From contig NC_059473.1 in the NCBI RefSeq assembly GCF_018139145.2, forward strand, positions 7,432,503-7,496,502: a stretch of DNA of 64,000 nucleotides, in the 5' to 3' direction. The DNA comes from Gymnogyps californianus (Eukaryota > Chordata > Aves > Accipitriformes > Cathartidae). The notes below the pieces were generated by a model that was given only the letters and a program-made list of their open reading frames with translations, was not told the DNA's origin and searched no databases. The position numbers and the translations under genes were made by a program. Below, piece by piece: positions 1 through 12,528 of this stretch (its first letter is position 1; each line of letters starts with the position of its first letter).

Positions 1-3000
1 TGTTCAGGAAGGTAGGAAATGGGGATAAATCTTCTTTACCCCATTTAGACCAAGACAAGAAGTCAGGGATGGAAGGCTTCTTTGCTCTGTTTTTGATCTG
101 GCAACTCTGATACAGAGGGATGGCATGACTTTTTTTTTCAGTCATACAGGAACTTTAAGGTAGAGCTAGGAGATGAATCTAGATCTCCTGTGTCCTAGTC
201 CAGGTCTGAGCTGTAAAACTATCCTTTGTTGTTTTATTACATATGAGTGGTATTTGCTAAGGAGCAGTGCTGTAGACCAGTTAGGTCTGCTCCGTTGTAG
301 TCAATATGTACTTTATCACCAACTTTAGAAGAAGTAGAGTACACACTCAACCATTAGCAGCCAAGAAACTGCTAATTTTATATTGATCTAGAGAATAAGC
401 TTCTCCAGCAGTGTGTCTCAGCTTCTAGCTAGGGATATCTCTAGATTTAATTTTAATCAGATCTCTTCTAAAAGGGATTAAAGGGTGCCAGTTGTGATGA
501 GGAGCATGGCATTTCTACCTCCTGGAAACATTTTTTTACCTCAGCAAGTTCATTTAATATGAACAGTGCTTCTATGGGGATAATTTTGACTCCTACCATT
601 CTTAGGCTGAATATGAACCAGCACCTCATAGATTCAAGGACCTGCATTTCCTTGTCAGCCCCCTGACTCAGTCAGGAAACTGAGAATGTTCATTCATAAA
701 CTTTTCCAGTAAGTGGCTGGGTGGAGAAAGATATTCATAATATTTTTTTATAAGACAGTTGCTGTTCTTTATTTCTGTGATTTTGTGTTTTGTTCATATC
801 CTGACCTCAGCAACAAAATCCAAGGTCATAAGTAAGGAAGATCAAATCATTTTAATAACACAGTGCTACCATCCCGCATTGTCCTTTTATTGTCTAGCTT
901 AATAACAACGGTGTCAATAAACCTAAAACTATCCTAGTCCCTAGCCTGAAACTAGTCTGAAGATTGTTTTATCAAGTTAAGCTTGATAAAAATCACAGCA
1001 AGCCTGGGAATAAGGAGATGCTACATTTGCAGGAGCAAAATCCATGAAAGAACATGGCTTATATGAGAGAATATTTTTAGAAATTAATCAGTGTATGTGG
1101 AAGTGAACTGAATGGTAGGAGAGCATGCTTCCATCTGATCAGCTGCATACATGCATGGTCTGTTAGAAGACTGGGAATAATTAACGTTTATAGTGAATCT
1201 GTCATAGCAATGAAGCATGTATCTCCTACAATCACAGTCAATTTCTTATTGTTCACAGCCTTAAATGAAAGAACCTCTAGTGAGGTTTTAATAATAATTT
1301 CATCTATCCATTTATGAGATAATCCTCAGAGAAGGGGATGGCCCACATGCTCTTCGTATGTGCTGTTCAAATTGGGGGGTTAGCAAATGCCTGATAGTCA
1401 AAAAAGGCAGATATTAATGCAAAGGAAGGAGGAAATTATGATGATGATGATTATTGCTACCGACCTTGACATAATAGTAGAATTTTTTTGTCGTGTGCCT
1501 GTGATTTTTTTTTCTTCCATACCATTTTTCTCCCTTTTTTTTTTTGTTTTCAGTGTGTGAAAGTTAGTTTTTTATATCAACATCATTCTATAAGGTATGA
1601 CTTGCTTAAAGATGTTTTTATGAAGATACTCCAGTTAGAAAAATAAGATGTTTTCTCCAACTGTATTTACAGTTGTTACTTCTGTTGCCCAGTGGTTCCT
1701 CTAAGGTAAATCTTCCCCTTCAGAAGAGTATAGAAGCAGAGATCCAGGATGGTTCCCCTGTTTAAGGAAGGATAAGGGTTTTATGAAGCTAACCTAACTG
1801 GGTGTAGATCTGTGTGATCTTCCTGCACCTCTACAGAAAGAGAGATAAACTACTTCTTTCCTGTGACAACAGTTACTAGAAGACATCTCTTTAGCACAGA
1901 CCCTCTTTGCTACACAATTTCTGAAATAATCCATGCAGTCTTCACCCATTTAGGTATTGCTGAAGACCTACTGGGTTGTGGGCACCATGAGAATCTTCCA
2001 AGACCATATTGTATCTAGGAATGGGATTCCTGTGGTTTGCTAGTTAATCTGAAATAACCAAGCATAAGTACCTGTAAACTAGAGAAAAATCTATTCATAG
2101 CAACCTAATATGATCAACACCCTTAAAATGAGCATAGAGATAAGTGTGCAGACATGTAGGCAAATCATAATTGCCTCTCTTGTACCTTTTAAATCAGCTG
2201 ACAATGGTCTGCTGAAGCTGCTACATCCTGATGAGGTCAAGGAATGCAGTCTGCATATCATCCCCAACATCAAAAACTGTGAAGAATTTCCTGATAGTAA
2301 AGCTAATTCCTGGGCAGGGCTGTGAGTGACTGCAGAAACTCAAGAGCTCTGAGAGTGAGGAGCACTCTCTTGAAGACTTTGCCATAGCATGAGATGTTCT
2401 GTCCACACCTAGAAATGCAGCGCTAGTCTGTTCGCTTGCCAGATCAGCAGGTCTCACTAGCTTCAACTTAGAAACATAGAAAGCGAAAATATTCTGAAGC
2501 AGGAGGGAATTTAGTAAAAGAAGGGATGGAGACTGCAGGGAAACATCCCAAGTTTTAACCAAACTGATGTGAAAGCAAATTAAAGTAACAATAAAAGGTT
2601 TGATAGCTCCATTATGAATGCATTAGCTGTAAATATGAAATGCAGCCTGCTTAGAAGGAGCTATTGATAATGTCCATCAAGACTGGAATGAATAAGTACT
2701 CATATTGATAGGGGTCCTGGCAACATCCCATAGTGCCCTCTTCAATGCACTTACAGGGAAGACTTGCAGAAAGTCACTCTTCTCTACAGCCAATGCCAAA
2801 AATTATTTACGACTGCTAGGGATTGTAAGTTTTATCTAGATGCCAAGGTAACCTTGGAGTATGTTAAGGAGACCTGGCTGTGATCATTCATCTGTGGGTG
2901 ATAGCCTGCTTGTGATGAGAGACTGACTATCCATCGCTGTATCAGCCAAATATGGAGATGAGTGTCTGTGAAGAAGTCATGCAGCTTCAGCAGAACCCAG

Positions 3001-3663
3001 CAGTCTGGACAATTCCCAGCATCTTGGCACTAGAAAACAGTCTTCTGTTTAAGTAAATAAACAAATAAATAAAGTCATACAAGAAAGAAGCCTGCTGTAT
3101 GCAAGATAATGAGACCACGGATTTTAAGAGTTGCTGAGAGTCTGAAAAGAGATGGGTTCTCAGCAAAGATTGTGTTGGTATTTGTTTTGTGAGTCTCCAC
3201 TGTGCAAGGACTTATGTAAACCATAAAACTTTCCCTTAGACTACGAGCTGTGTCAGCTACTGGACCAGGAACAATTTACCTGTGGTTGTTTCACTTCACA
3301 AATATACTGTCTTTTAATATATTCTGTTGTCATATAAATGTGGGCTAGATATTTTTCCAGTAAAAACTTGGCCATTGATTTCTTTTTAGTGCTACACAAA
3401 AATATTTGGCCATTGATTATTGCAGATGAAAAACCTACTGTGCAGTATATGCTTGCAAAAAATACACACAGGCATCACAGTAAAGGCAAGATTGTCTTCT
3501 CTCCATTTGCAGAAGAAACATGAGTTCTGTTCAGAGGAGCATAAGATTATAAAAATAGCTATGCTGGTTCAACCCAGGGGCTCATTATTCACTCTCCTGT
3601 TTCCAGATGTTGTTGCAGGATGAAGTGTCAGGGTGCATGGAACAAAGGGACCTCTGGGATATC
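1..3663. other. Intergenic sequence, no gene recognised
   Basis: AT-rich noncoding DNA with many stops in all frames. The longest open frames are about 60-113 codons on both strands, overlap each other, and resemble no family I know. A 9-bp inverted repeat with a 5-nt spacer is centred near 980, containing AAGCTT. T-rich runs occur around 1505-1545. No CpG-rich promoter-like stretch, tRNA or rRNA is visible. Confidence 0.75.
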
Positions 3664-3984
3664 ATGACTGCAATCAGTGGCACATCGCTGGTCTTCTGCC
3701 TGTTCTTGTTCACCAGCATGTCAATGTATGGCAAGCAGCAGACTTCCTCTGAGTGACTGACCATCCTGGTGGGCTGTCGAGGTCCATGCTCTTCTTCGTC
3801 CTCACAATCTGCGGCAACTTAGCGAGATTGGACTCTGATGAAAGACTCCAGGCAAAGACATTCTGCAAAATCATCACCTGCCTCATCCACTGGCCTCACG
3901 TTCATGTTTGGCCTCTACAATGTCAAAAAAGATCCCCTACCAAGAAAGAGGGAAAAGGCAAGACAAGGAATTGATGCCATGTGA
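3664..3984 (+). pseudogene. KRTCAP2: Decayed retrocopy resembling KRTCAP2
   Basis: KRTCAP2 is a small membrane subunit of the STT3A-type oligosaccharyltransferase that N-glycosylates proteins at the ER translocon. Starting at the ATG at 3664, the reading contains GTSL, then MYGKQQTSSE, an in-frame TGA at 3754-3756 where the family has tryptophan, then LTI. The next frame carries a hydrophobic stretch with NL, then LQAKTF and a CLIH segment. The original frame returns for FGLYNVKK and a basic tail ending at TGA 3982-3984. The order and spacing follow my recollection of the vertebrate protein (about 136 residues), with one nonsense change, two compensating frame changes and a deletion before the last membrane segment. 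No introns interrupt it, which suggests a processed copy, but no poly(A) tail remains. The match is from memory and not from a search. It is surely not functional. Confidence 0.6.
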
Positions 3985-6900
3985 ACTCTCCCCAGAGTAA
4001 GTAACTGTAGATATTTTTTTCTGTTATGACAGAAAAATATCAAGTGTTTTATGTATTGCTTTATCATCATCCTTCTCTTTCATCTGATAACACATTTTTG
4101 TCAGCCCAGCAACTGCATACTGAAGAATGGTGTGTTATGATAAGTAAGTAACAGCAGAAATTCTATTGGATAAATTTTATTTTTCCTTTCTGTTTTGAAA
4201 TTAGCAGTGTTTTTTTTCCCAACTGTATTTGTTGTTTAGAATGATTAACTGAGTAACTTCAAGCTACAAATTCCTTTTGACATCTGATCAGAGGAGGTAA
4301 TAGTTTATTTGATTTGACATGTTAGTTATGTGATAGTGTTTCTGTTCTCTTAATGGCTGAGCCATAAAAATTTTAATCAGGATTCTAGTTTTTGTCCTAG
4401 AAAAGTGAATTTGAAACTATTTTTCTGTGTGGATTGGTTGTGTTGTTTTCCACCAGAAATACTTCTTTAAAAAAGAATTTTAATCTAGACAGTCTACTTT
4501 CTGAGAGTAAGTTTGTGTAAAAAATCATAAATAATTGAAAATGGAATTACAACCCTTAACTGGTTTTCAGCTTTGGTTAAATAATATGGACAAAACTATG
4601 AGCATGTTAATGACAAAATGCTATCATATTGTCCTATGTCCTTATTTTTCTCCCTGGGTTCTCTTCCTAAAGTCTACATTTCATATTGCATTACATGTAT
4701 TTCCTAAGAGGAGAAAGCGTGCTATTTTTTGACCCCAGCATATAAAGAAGTGCAAATTCCGTGAAGCTCCAAGAATGTGCTTCAAATCCAAAATATTATT
4801 GCTTTTGGCTAAAACATTTAGAATGGGGCAAGGAGGATTCTTCCACAAAGTTTTCTGTGGGCAAAGGGTGATGAAGAAGAAATGTTGATATGTTTTCAAG
4901 TGACCGCTACAGAAATATTTGCTGGTATATGTCTGATATGCATGTTCTCTGTGGAACGCCAACTGCAAATGTGAATACAGGCAAAATGGAATTAAAACTG
5001 ATATCCATGCAAATATCTGTGAGCAATACGTTTCAGCTTGTCTTTAGCTCTTCTGTCCGCTAATCTGAACTAAATACTCTTTCAAGTTGTGTTTATTATG
5101 TCTGTTGAACAATGAAGTTGTCCGGAATGCAGTCTAATTTATTTTCAATCCTAAAGAATAGGGGGGATTTTACTCTGACAATGGTGATTAATTGTAAATC
5201 TTTAAGTCCATTATGGACTAGAAGTGTTCAAAATTATTCTTGATGAACTATTGAACTGATTAATCTTTTTTCCTTTTGTCCTGTTCCTGAACTGATCAAG
5301 TTTTCTATGAACGTGTTAATTGCTCAAAAATTCTTCTAGCTCTTGTCAATAAAAAAAAAAAATTATTACAAAGGTTTTTTATGAACCATCCTCTGCTACT
5401 ATTTCTTTAAGAATCTGATATTTTTCCAAGCATTTGATTTGTCTGCTTAGGCAAGTCTTCTGTTTCTACAGTATGGTTAGATAATTTAGTCTGTTAAAAT
5501 GAGAAAATAACCAAAAACATCTAACCAATAATGACTTGCAATATTCCTTTTCAGCATGCATAATTATTCACTGACTATTTGTGAAGTATTTAGGATTCAT
5601 AAACATCTTCAGGGCTAAAAACATCTGTCATGCAGATACACATATGCAGTTAATAATAAGCCACAAATAATAACTGAATGAGCCGACAGTGCTTATGACA
5701 AAATTATTCGCTATTTTTTGTGGTATTTAGCCAAGTCTGCTTAGGATCTTTAAATAACTGCTGACTTACTGATTCTGAAGGCCAGGTAGAACTGTTGGAT
5801 CATTTTTCTGATTTCCTAGGTAGTGTAGACCAGGTACTCTTACCTAGTTACGCTGAATGATGATCATATCTGTGTGCATTTACTGTTTTAATTCTGGCGA
5901 GTGTAGATAGACTGAAAAGGTTTAAATAAAAGTAGAAAAAAAATCTGCTGTAGCAATTGATGAGGCCTAATGAGAAAAAAAAAGTATGTTTAGTATAGCA
6001 GTCTCATATTTAAACAGTGCAGTAGTCATGTCATAGTTAAAATTTCCTCAATATACAAGGTAGAAGGGTTTAGGGAATTTCTTATTCCTTCTTTTTGCAA
6101 AATTGTGTAGAATCATGATGGGAAATAGGTTCCAGAAAACAGTGACAGTTGTTTCTCTGTAGTAAATGTGATTGTTAATGGAAAGAAATGCAAGACAGCC
6201 ATCTGTTGGACTGCACAGCAACATGCTTGGTTTCCAGGTCTCAGTGTGGGCTGCTGGTAGCCCAGAAAGGAACAAGTACAGTGCTCATTGCAAGGGCAGA
6301 TGGTGTTTGCGGACAGTTTAAATTCAGGCTGAGCATAAGTCCACTAAAAAGGCAATGTACGCATGTGAAAATGGGTCCTAGGAGTGCTGCAGACATCTGG
6401 GATGCAGGCAAGGCTTTGTCATCAGCGTGTTACTGGTTGTATAGAGGTTTTCTGCGTCTTTTCAGTAGTAACAATTCTATACTGCAGGACTATGTGGCCA
6501 GCTGCCATCAAAAATGATGGATTCAGCACTGATCCACTGCTTAGGGAGAGGAAATACGCAGCTGATCTCAACATGCATGTCAGTGTAGAACAGAAGACTA
6601 GCTTGTCCCTGGACTTGTATGACACCTTCAGGTATACATCGTAAAGAACATAGTAGTGAAGATCACAATCACATTTATCTTTAAAAAGTTGGGTTTAGTG
6701 TAAGGTTTGGATTAGATATCTTGGATCCTTATATTTTGTATATTATTGACTTTTATTAAAAATCTTTTCCATCATATTGATCATTAAGTGATACAGTCAA
6801 TAATTGAGTATTTGGTTGTCCCAGATCTACTGATCCAGATTTACAATTTGGTAAATTAGCCTAGCGGCATGTCATTGCCGTTCATGCTGAGGGTCTGAGC

Positions 6901-9900
6901 CAGTATATCTTCTTTCCCATCTGAGATACTCTGTCAGACTTCTATTTTGAACTGATTTTGTACCTTTCTTAGATCTGGGGCCATTTAGATAGGCTTAGTT
7001 CCCAATACAAAGGAGGTAACTTCACTCTACTGTCTGTCTCCAGATCTTTTTAGTAGATAGAGACAAAATAGTGGATATACTGGCTCCCCCTCTTACCACA
7101 GTCTTCAGTGTAATGCTTTGAGCATGCTATCTCTCTTCCAGGTGACAATAACACAAAGGAGAACTCTTGATATGGTACCATGGTGCTGGGTGTTTGGGCA
7201 GGGATTTTGTAAGCCTCTCGCGTATTGCTGCTGTCACTAGCCATTACAGCTGCATGCTGGTACTCAGGACTAAGCTGCGAACCACAGTGCATTCAATGGA
7301 AATATTATCAGTGGTTTTATCTAGCACAAACTGTGCAATTTTTGAGAGCTCCCTGGCTTGTCTTTTTTTTGTCCCTGCTGAGGCCAATTAGGCTTAAAGC
7401 TAGAAAAAATTTGAGCCAATGTTGGAAATCACACCCTACATGTTCCTCAGAGTACAAATAGATTGAATTTCAATTAAAAATTAGAGTGAAGTAAAAGGTC
7501 ACTTTTTAATTCTAATGTAATTTAAAATGGGTGTAAATTAATTTTCCTTCTTTCTAAGTTCTGTCACATGTTCTTTTGTATGTCAGTGAAATCACAAGAA
7601 TGGATAACAGCCAGTGGTTGTAAAAGGTAAAGGGGAGAGGGGCAAGGGTATCTGAACCATAAGAAAGGTATCCAAATAACTGCTTATGCTAAATAATGGA
7701 GCAGAAGGTTATACTGGTTGATCTGCACTAATGATTTGTTTGCTGCAGACATCCATTGTGAATATTTGACACATGTGACTGCTTTGGTGGAGATATTCAA
7801 CTTGTTTGCAAACACCAAGGATTTGACCACTGCATTCCATGTGATACTCATAAGTCTCATATTCTGAATTCCTGTGCTGGTTTTTTTCCCCAGTAATTTG
7901 GCTTAGACTGTGACAGCTTCTGATTGTGATGCGTTTATCCCATATGTTTTCATCAGCAGATTAATATTATGTTCTAAATAAGATTCAGCTGATACCAACT
8001 GATACAGCTGGAAGGACAAGAGTACCAGCTGGGGTAGGCCAGCTTGTTAACGTCCCTACAGATCTTACTCTAAGCTGAATGCCTGCAACTCAGGTTGTAA
8101 CTTTCTGAGAGTTTTAAAATTACATAGGCAGAATTTATTAATTATAAATTCTATAGCCCCTAGCAGAGGATCAGAACTACTCTTTGATAGGACCATATAC
8201 CCTTGATATGCAAAAATGTTCGCAATAAGTATAGGAGGTAAATCTTGTGATCTCAGTCCAAAGTCAATGAACAACTCAGTTGGAAAGGCATTCCAGTCTC
8301 CGTATATGCAACTATTAGAATAGGAGTAATCCTCATGTCCCACTTGCTAATAAAGAGTCTTCTTAGCTGAACACAAGGCCCCTAAAAGGACAGAAGAAAA
8401 AGGTTATACAGTTTCAGGGGAGATGCCTGACAGATTGTGTGCTATTTTTAAGAGAGGCTGGCCTTCCTGCTAGGTAAGGTTTTATTCTTGCTTGGTCAGC
8501 AAACTGTAACAAAAAAGGTCTAGTCTGGTTCTGATTTTATGTTATATTTAACATGAATTTCATGACTTTGTCTCCATTTTAATCTACAAAGCCTGGATTT
8601 TTTCCCTTTAATTTAAATGACCCGGTTTTGAAATTGCTGACTGCTGCTGTTTGGGGGTATTCACTTCCAGAAGCTCCTGGGGAAGAGGGACTGATCCCTA
8701 ACCTCAGTGGAAGGTACAAGTTTTATCCTGCATAAATAACTTCATTCTCAGAAGCAATCTGGAGTGGGATACAGGAATTGATGTATCAGTTTGTGTTGAA
8801 GGCAAGGGAAAAGTAAAACAGCTTCAACAGAAGAAGATAATAGCTACATTATGTTTACTGAAAGCAAAAGAAAAAAACCCAGAGATTTGGGAGCAAAAAC
8901 AAACCAATTTTTTTAATAGAACAGAATGGTTTCCCAGCAATTCCAGATATATTTGATTCTGTTAATAACCTTCTCCAAGCTTTGCTTTTGACCCCAAAAC
9001 CAAAATAGAATAAGGTTTTACCTTTGTTGCTCAAGACAGATGAGTTTGTTAGAGCAAGATAACAAATGTGGGTTATGTCACTACAAACACAGAAGGGGAA
9101 AGTGACACTCCAGGTGCTTGCCTCTGGCTAAGTATGTAAGGCCAGTGCTATATTCTTGTCTAGGCACAATCTCTCTGCTTACTTTACAATAAATTAAAGT
9201 GACTACTTGTCTTCACTATGGCTGAAGCAGCTTTTTTTTTTTCCTTTTCTTTTTTTCCTTTTAACCTCAGGGTAACTAATACACCTTAGCTTTCCTGAGG
9301 TAAAACATAGTGAAGGTGAGGCACTTCAGTTTACAAGATCAGTGCTATACATCTGCCTAAGGTTGACTTAGCTAAATTTATCTCACAGTAAAACTGAAGT
9401 AGTCTGACATTGCTGTCTCTTTTTTTTTTTTTGTCTTTTGTTTTTTTTAAAACCTCACACAACCTTGTGTGTGCTAATTACCCCAGCTAAAACACAGCGC
9501 ATCTTGAGCAATGAATGGTTTTAACTGCAGCATTCCTAGGTTATGCTAGTATGGAGATCACAATGCTGATGGTACAATACTTATCTTGGAAGTAATTTAT
9601 CTTTTCCCATAGACAAGCAATCTTCCTCCTTCTCCTGGTTCACTACTCAATTGTATATTTCAATTTGATTCACTCATGTGGCATTCTGCTGTTCTACTTA
9701 CCAGATGTACCTGCTCAGATTTAGCTACTTCTGAAGTGCTTATCCAACTGTGGGCTTCCTGTGCTGCTGTCATCTGCTCTCCACTGAAGCAGGTGTAATT
9801 AACATAGGAACAGTATTTGATATCTCTGCACAATTTATCCTTCCACCCCAGAGTGGCAGCCTGAGATTTTCTGACTTTCCTGCACTTAAATAGGCAAACT

Positions 9901-9957
9901 TAATTTCCCATGATTCTTATTTAATTGTTTCTATTCTCTGTTAAATATGAATTAATA
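3985..9957. other. Intergenic sequence, no gene recognised
   Basis: Noncoding, AT-rich. A short hairpin lies just after the pseudogene (4010-4041): a GATAT/T-run/CTGT arm faces ACAG/A-run/ATATC. T-rich runs occur near 9232-9255 and 9420-9450. The largest open frame, 109 codons at 6188-6517 on the + strand, overlaps other frames and shows no domain. No promoter, RNA gene or well-preserved transposon was recognised. Confidence 0.7.
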
Positions 9958-10030
9958 GGTCAGGATCCTGACCCTATTCCTGTGTCATTCAACTTCTTCA
10001 TTTCACTGTACAATGGCAAAAAGTCTGTAT
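9958..10030. repeat. Possible remnant of ancient amniote palindromic repeat
   Basis: Begins with a perfect 16-bp palindrome (9958-9973) centred on GGATCC, followed by CTGACCCTATTCC and later CAATGGCAAAAAGTCT. This word order resembles an old interspersed repeat that I associate with turtle, crocodilian and bird genomes ('cctgatcctg ... gtcaatggcaaaact'). The copy is heavily diverged, and I cannot give the repeat's official name. Confidence 0.35.
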
Positions 10031-12460
10031 ATCATTATAAAAAAAAATTAATCTTTCTTCCTTTCCCACTGCACCCAGAATTTTGTGGCTATACTATTAA
10101 AGAAGTTATACTGGGTTATTTTAGGTACTAACACTGATTGATACCTCTTAGTGTATTGTGCTTCCCTAACTTGGAAACGTCTCTCACCTGTTTTCCTAAA
10201 AGTTCATCTGTGTACCCATTCCTCTCTTGACATATCTCCCAACAACCCACATTCTGGTTAAGTTGCATCTAGTGCCCTGAAGAGAGCCATAGTATTCTAA
10301 AGAACTTTCTAGCATGTAGTCTCGCTTTATAATAACACAAAGTTTGACCATAACTTTGAGGTCAACAAAGTGCATGAAGAGTTTCAGCTCACATACTCTT
10401 ATGTATTTATGGAAAATATATTACCAGCAAGATTTTTCTATCTGCTAAAGAGAGTAAAGAAGTTGATGAGTGTCCAATCCTTTCCAACATAGATTAGAAA
10501 AGCCTACTGCCTCACCAATCTGAAAAATCTTCCACTAAGTGTGACTTTAGTTTTACTTCCTCCACTTAATAGTAAAACAAAATTTATCATCTTTTTTCAA
10601 AAAGTTTTAGGTGTAGATTTGATCAGAGACACTCTTGCAATGGCATTAATCTGTCCTAACAATGGCAGTTCAGAAACCAAAATTCAAGTGAGCAGAAGCT
10701 GGATTTAGCATAATGCTTTCAAACATAATCAAATTTTTGATAAATTGGCCAATTTTCCTGCTAATTGTGTGATTATCCCAGAAAATGAACTGTGAATTGT
10801 ATGTTCTGTAATACGTTTGTGACACTTTGCTGTAAAAGTCATTCAATCAAGCAATTATATGACCCAAGATGTTTATTAATTTTTTGGATTGTACAAATCA
10901 TTCTCAGTATTAAAGACACTCCAGTAATTGAAGACATATGCTTGAATTTCTAGTCTTAAATCACAACGCTCAACGTTAACCCACCATCCAACTGGCACAA
11001 ACCAAGCCAGGGCAGAAATTAAAACCAACAGAGATGGTGTGTGTGTGTGTGTGTGTGTGTATGTATGCTGTCTTTTAACTTTAAGGTATCTAGACATATA
11101 TATATGTTACCCACTGTATTCTCAGGACCCTTTAATTTCCCATTATTATTAAAGTAAGAAATGAAATGGGTATGTTTTTGGGTGTTGAAATGTATCTATG
11201 TGAGAGCAGGCTATAGTTCAAAGGTTTGCTAGCCACCAATGCTTGCTGTCTGTGCAGCAGCAGGTCTGCAGGTGCCACACAGGCACCACTCTCAACAGTT
11301 CCCTGGCAAAAGGAATTGTGACTTGAGTCACGATATTCTGTTTCTTCACTTGCAGATGAGTACTTTTCCTGTTGATTTTAGACTTGACCCAAGTGCTGTG
11401 CTGTACTAAGCCAGCTGTATTTTCTCACTGAATTTATAGCACGTAATATGACCTGCCTCTCAAAAATCTAAGTAGTGTAAGCTAAGAGCGTGTTCTTTCA
11501 TGACCACTTTACTGTATCCTTTCTTACATAGAATCACACCTGCTTGTATTTAAAGCTCACAAGTAGTGATATTTCAGCATGCTACGAAAGTCTCTGATAC
11601 ATCAGACAAGCAAGGTTCTTGATTTTGCCAAAGCCTGCTTCTCTGGCAGCATAAAAAGCCTTGAAGAAGGTAGAAATAGGTGTAGAGGATGCTGTGACTT
11701 TGCTGGGAGTTTTTCCTCAATGGCTGGGTTTTTTTCTCAATGACCACTTTAGGCTTAAGGTGCTTTTGAGTAAAAGTGCTTTATTCAGTATCGGGTTCCA
11801 GCTAGCTGTGATTGGCAAGAGCTTTTCAGAAAGATTCAAATCCTGTCCGGCAAGTTCAACCTTTAAAGTTCCTGTCTTCATATACAGTCAGATTGTGCAG
11901 TAATGATTGTGCTCCTCTAATTTAAACCAAACACTGAAAGAGTCTCTTAATGGCCTTGTGTTATCAAGAACTTGGCATGAAACCCTCTTGCCCCTTCCCT
12001 GCAGAGGAACTGAACCTCTGTAATTCAGGAAAGAAAGGCTTTTGGCAATGTCTAGGGTATCAGGGTTGCTATACCAAGGCTGTTGCCTTTATATTTCCTT
12101 TGGAAAAATGTAGTTTCATCAAAATAATAATTTTTGGAAGGACTATTTCCATCCCAACTATACCGTTGACAGATATGTTTGTAAATATTTCAAAGAAATC
12201 AAGGAATTGTTTTGGTTTGCATTTTCTTATTTACTTTTGTCTTTCTCATTTCCTTTTATTTTGACAGAATATTATGCTATATCTTTAGGTTTAATATCAA
12301 TTATCAAAGGCATTTCAGAATTGCCAGTCTGTTTAGTATTTCAAGATTATGAATTTTTCTCCAAAGTAGGACAAAATAAAATTGTGAAAAGTCAGACTAT
12401 CCAACAAGATGGAAATTCTGCAGCTGGTTTCATGTTCCTATCTGTGCTTTTGAGCTCCAA
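10031..12460. other. Intergenic sequence, no gene recognised
   Basis: Noncoding apart from a (GT)n run at 11037-11060 listed separately. Open frames of at most about 80-100 codons start near 11661 and 11950. They show no recognisable family and have T-rich composition. Confidence 0.7.
11037..11067. repeat. (GT)n microsatellite
   Basis: About 12 uninterrupted GT dinucleotides followed by ATGTATG. Just after it, at 11096-11105, there is a short TATATATATA run. It is a potentially length-variable marker. Confidence 0.95.
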
Positions 12461-12528
12461 GGGCCTGATTCAGTGCCCACCAAAACAAGTGGGAATCTTT
12501 CTCTCGAATTGAGTGACTTTGGACTCAG
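12461..12528. repeat. Remnant of ancient amniote palindromic repeat
   Basis: GGGCCTGATTCAGTGCCCAC, then AAGTGGGAATCTTTC, then TTGAGTGACTTTGGACTCAG. The blocks match the order of a common old amniote repeat: a 'gggcctgattc' head, a 'gtgggagtctttccattgac' middle and a 'ctttggatcagg' tail. Its two ends are roughly inverted copies. The copy is degraded, and the family name is not known to me from the sequence alone. Confidence 0.5.
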
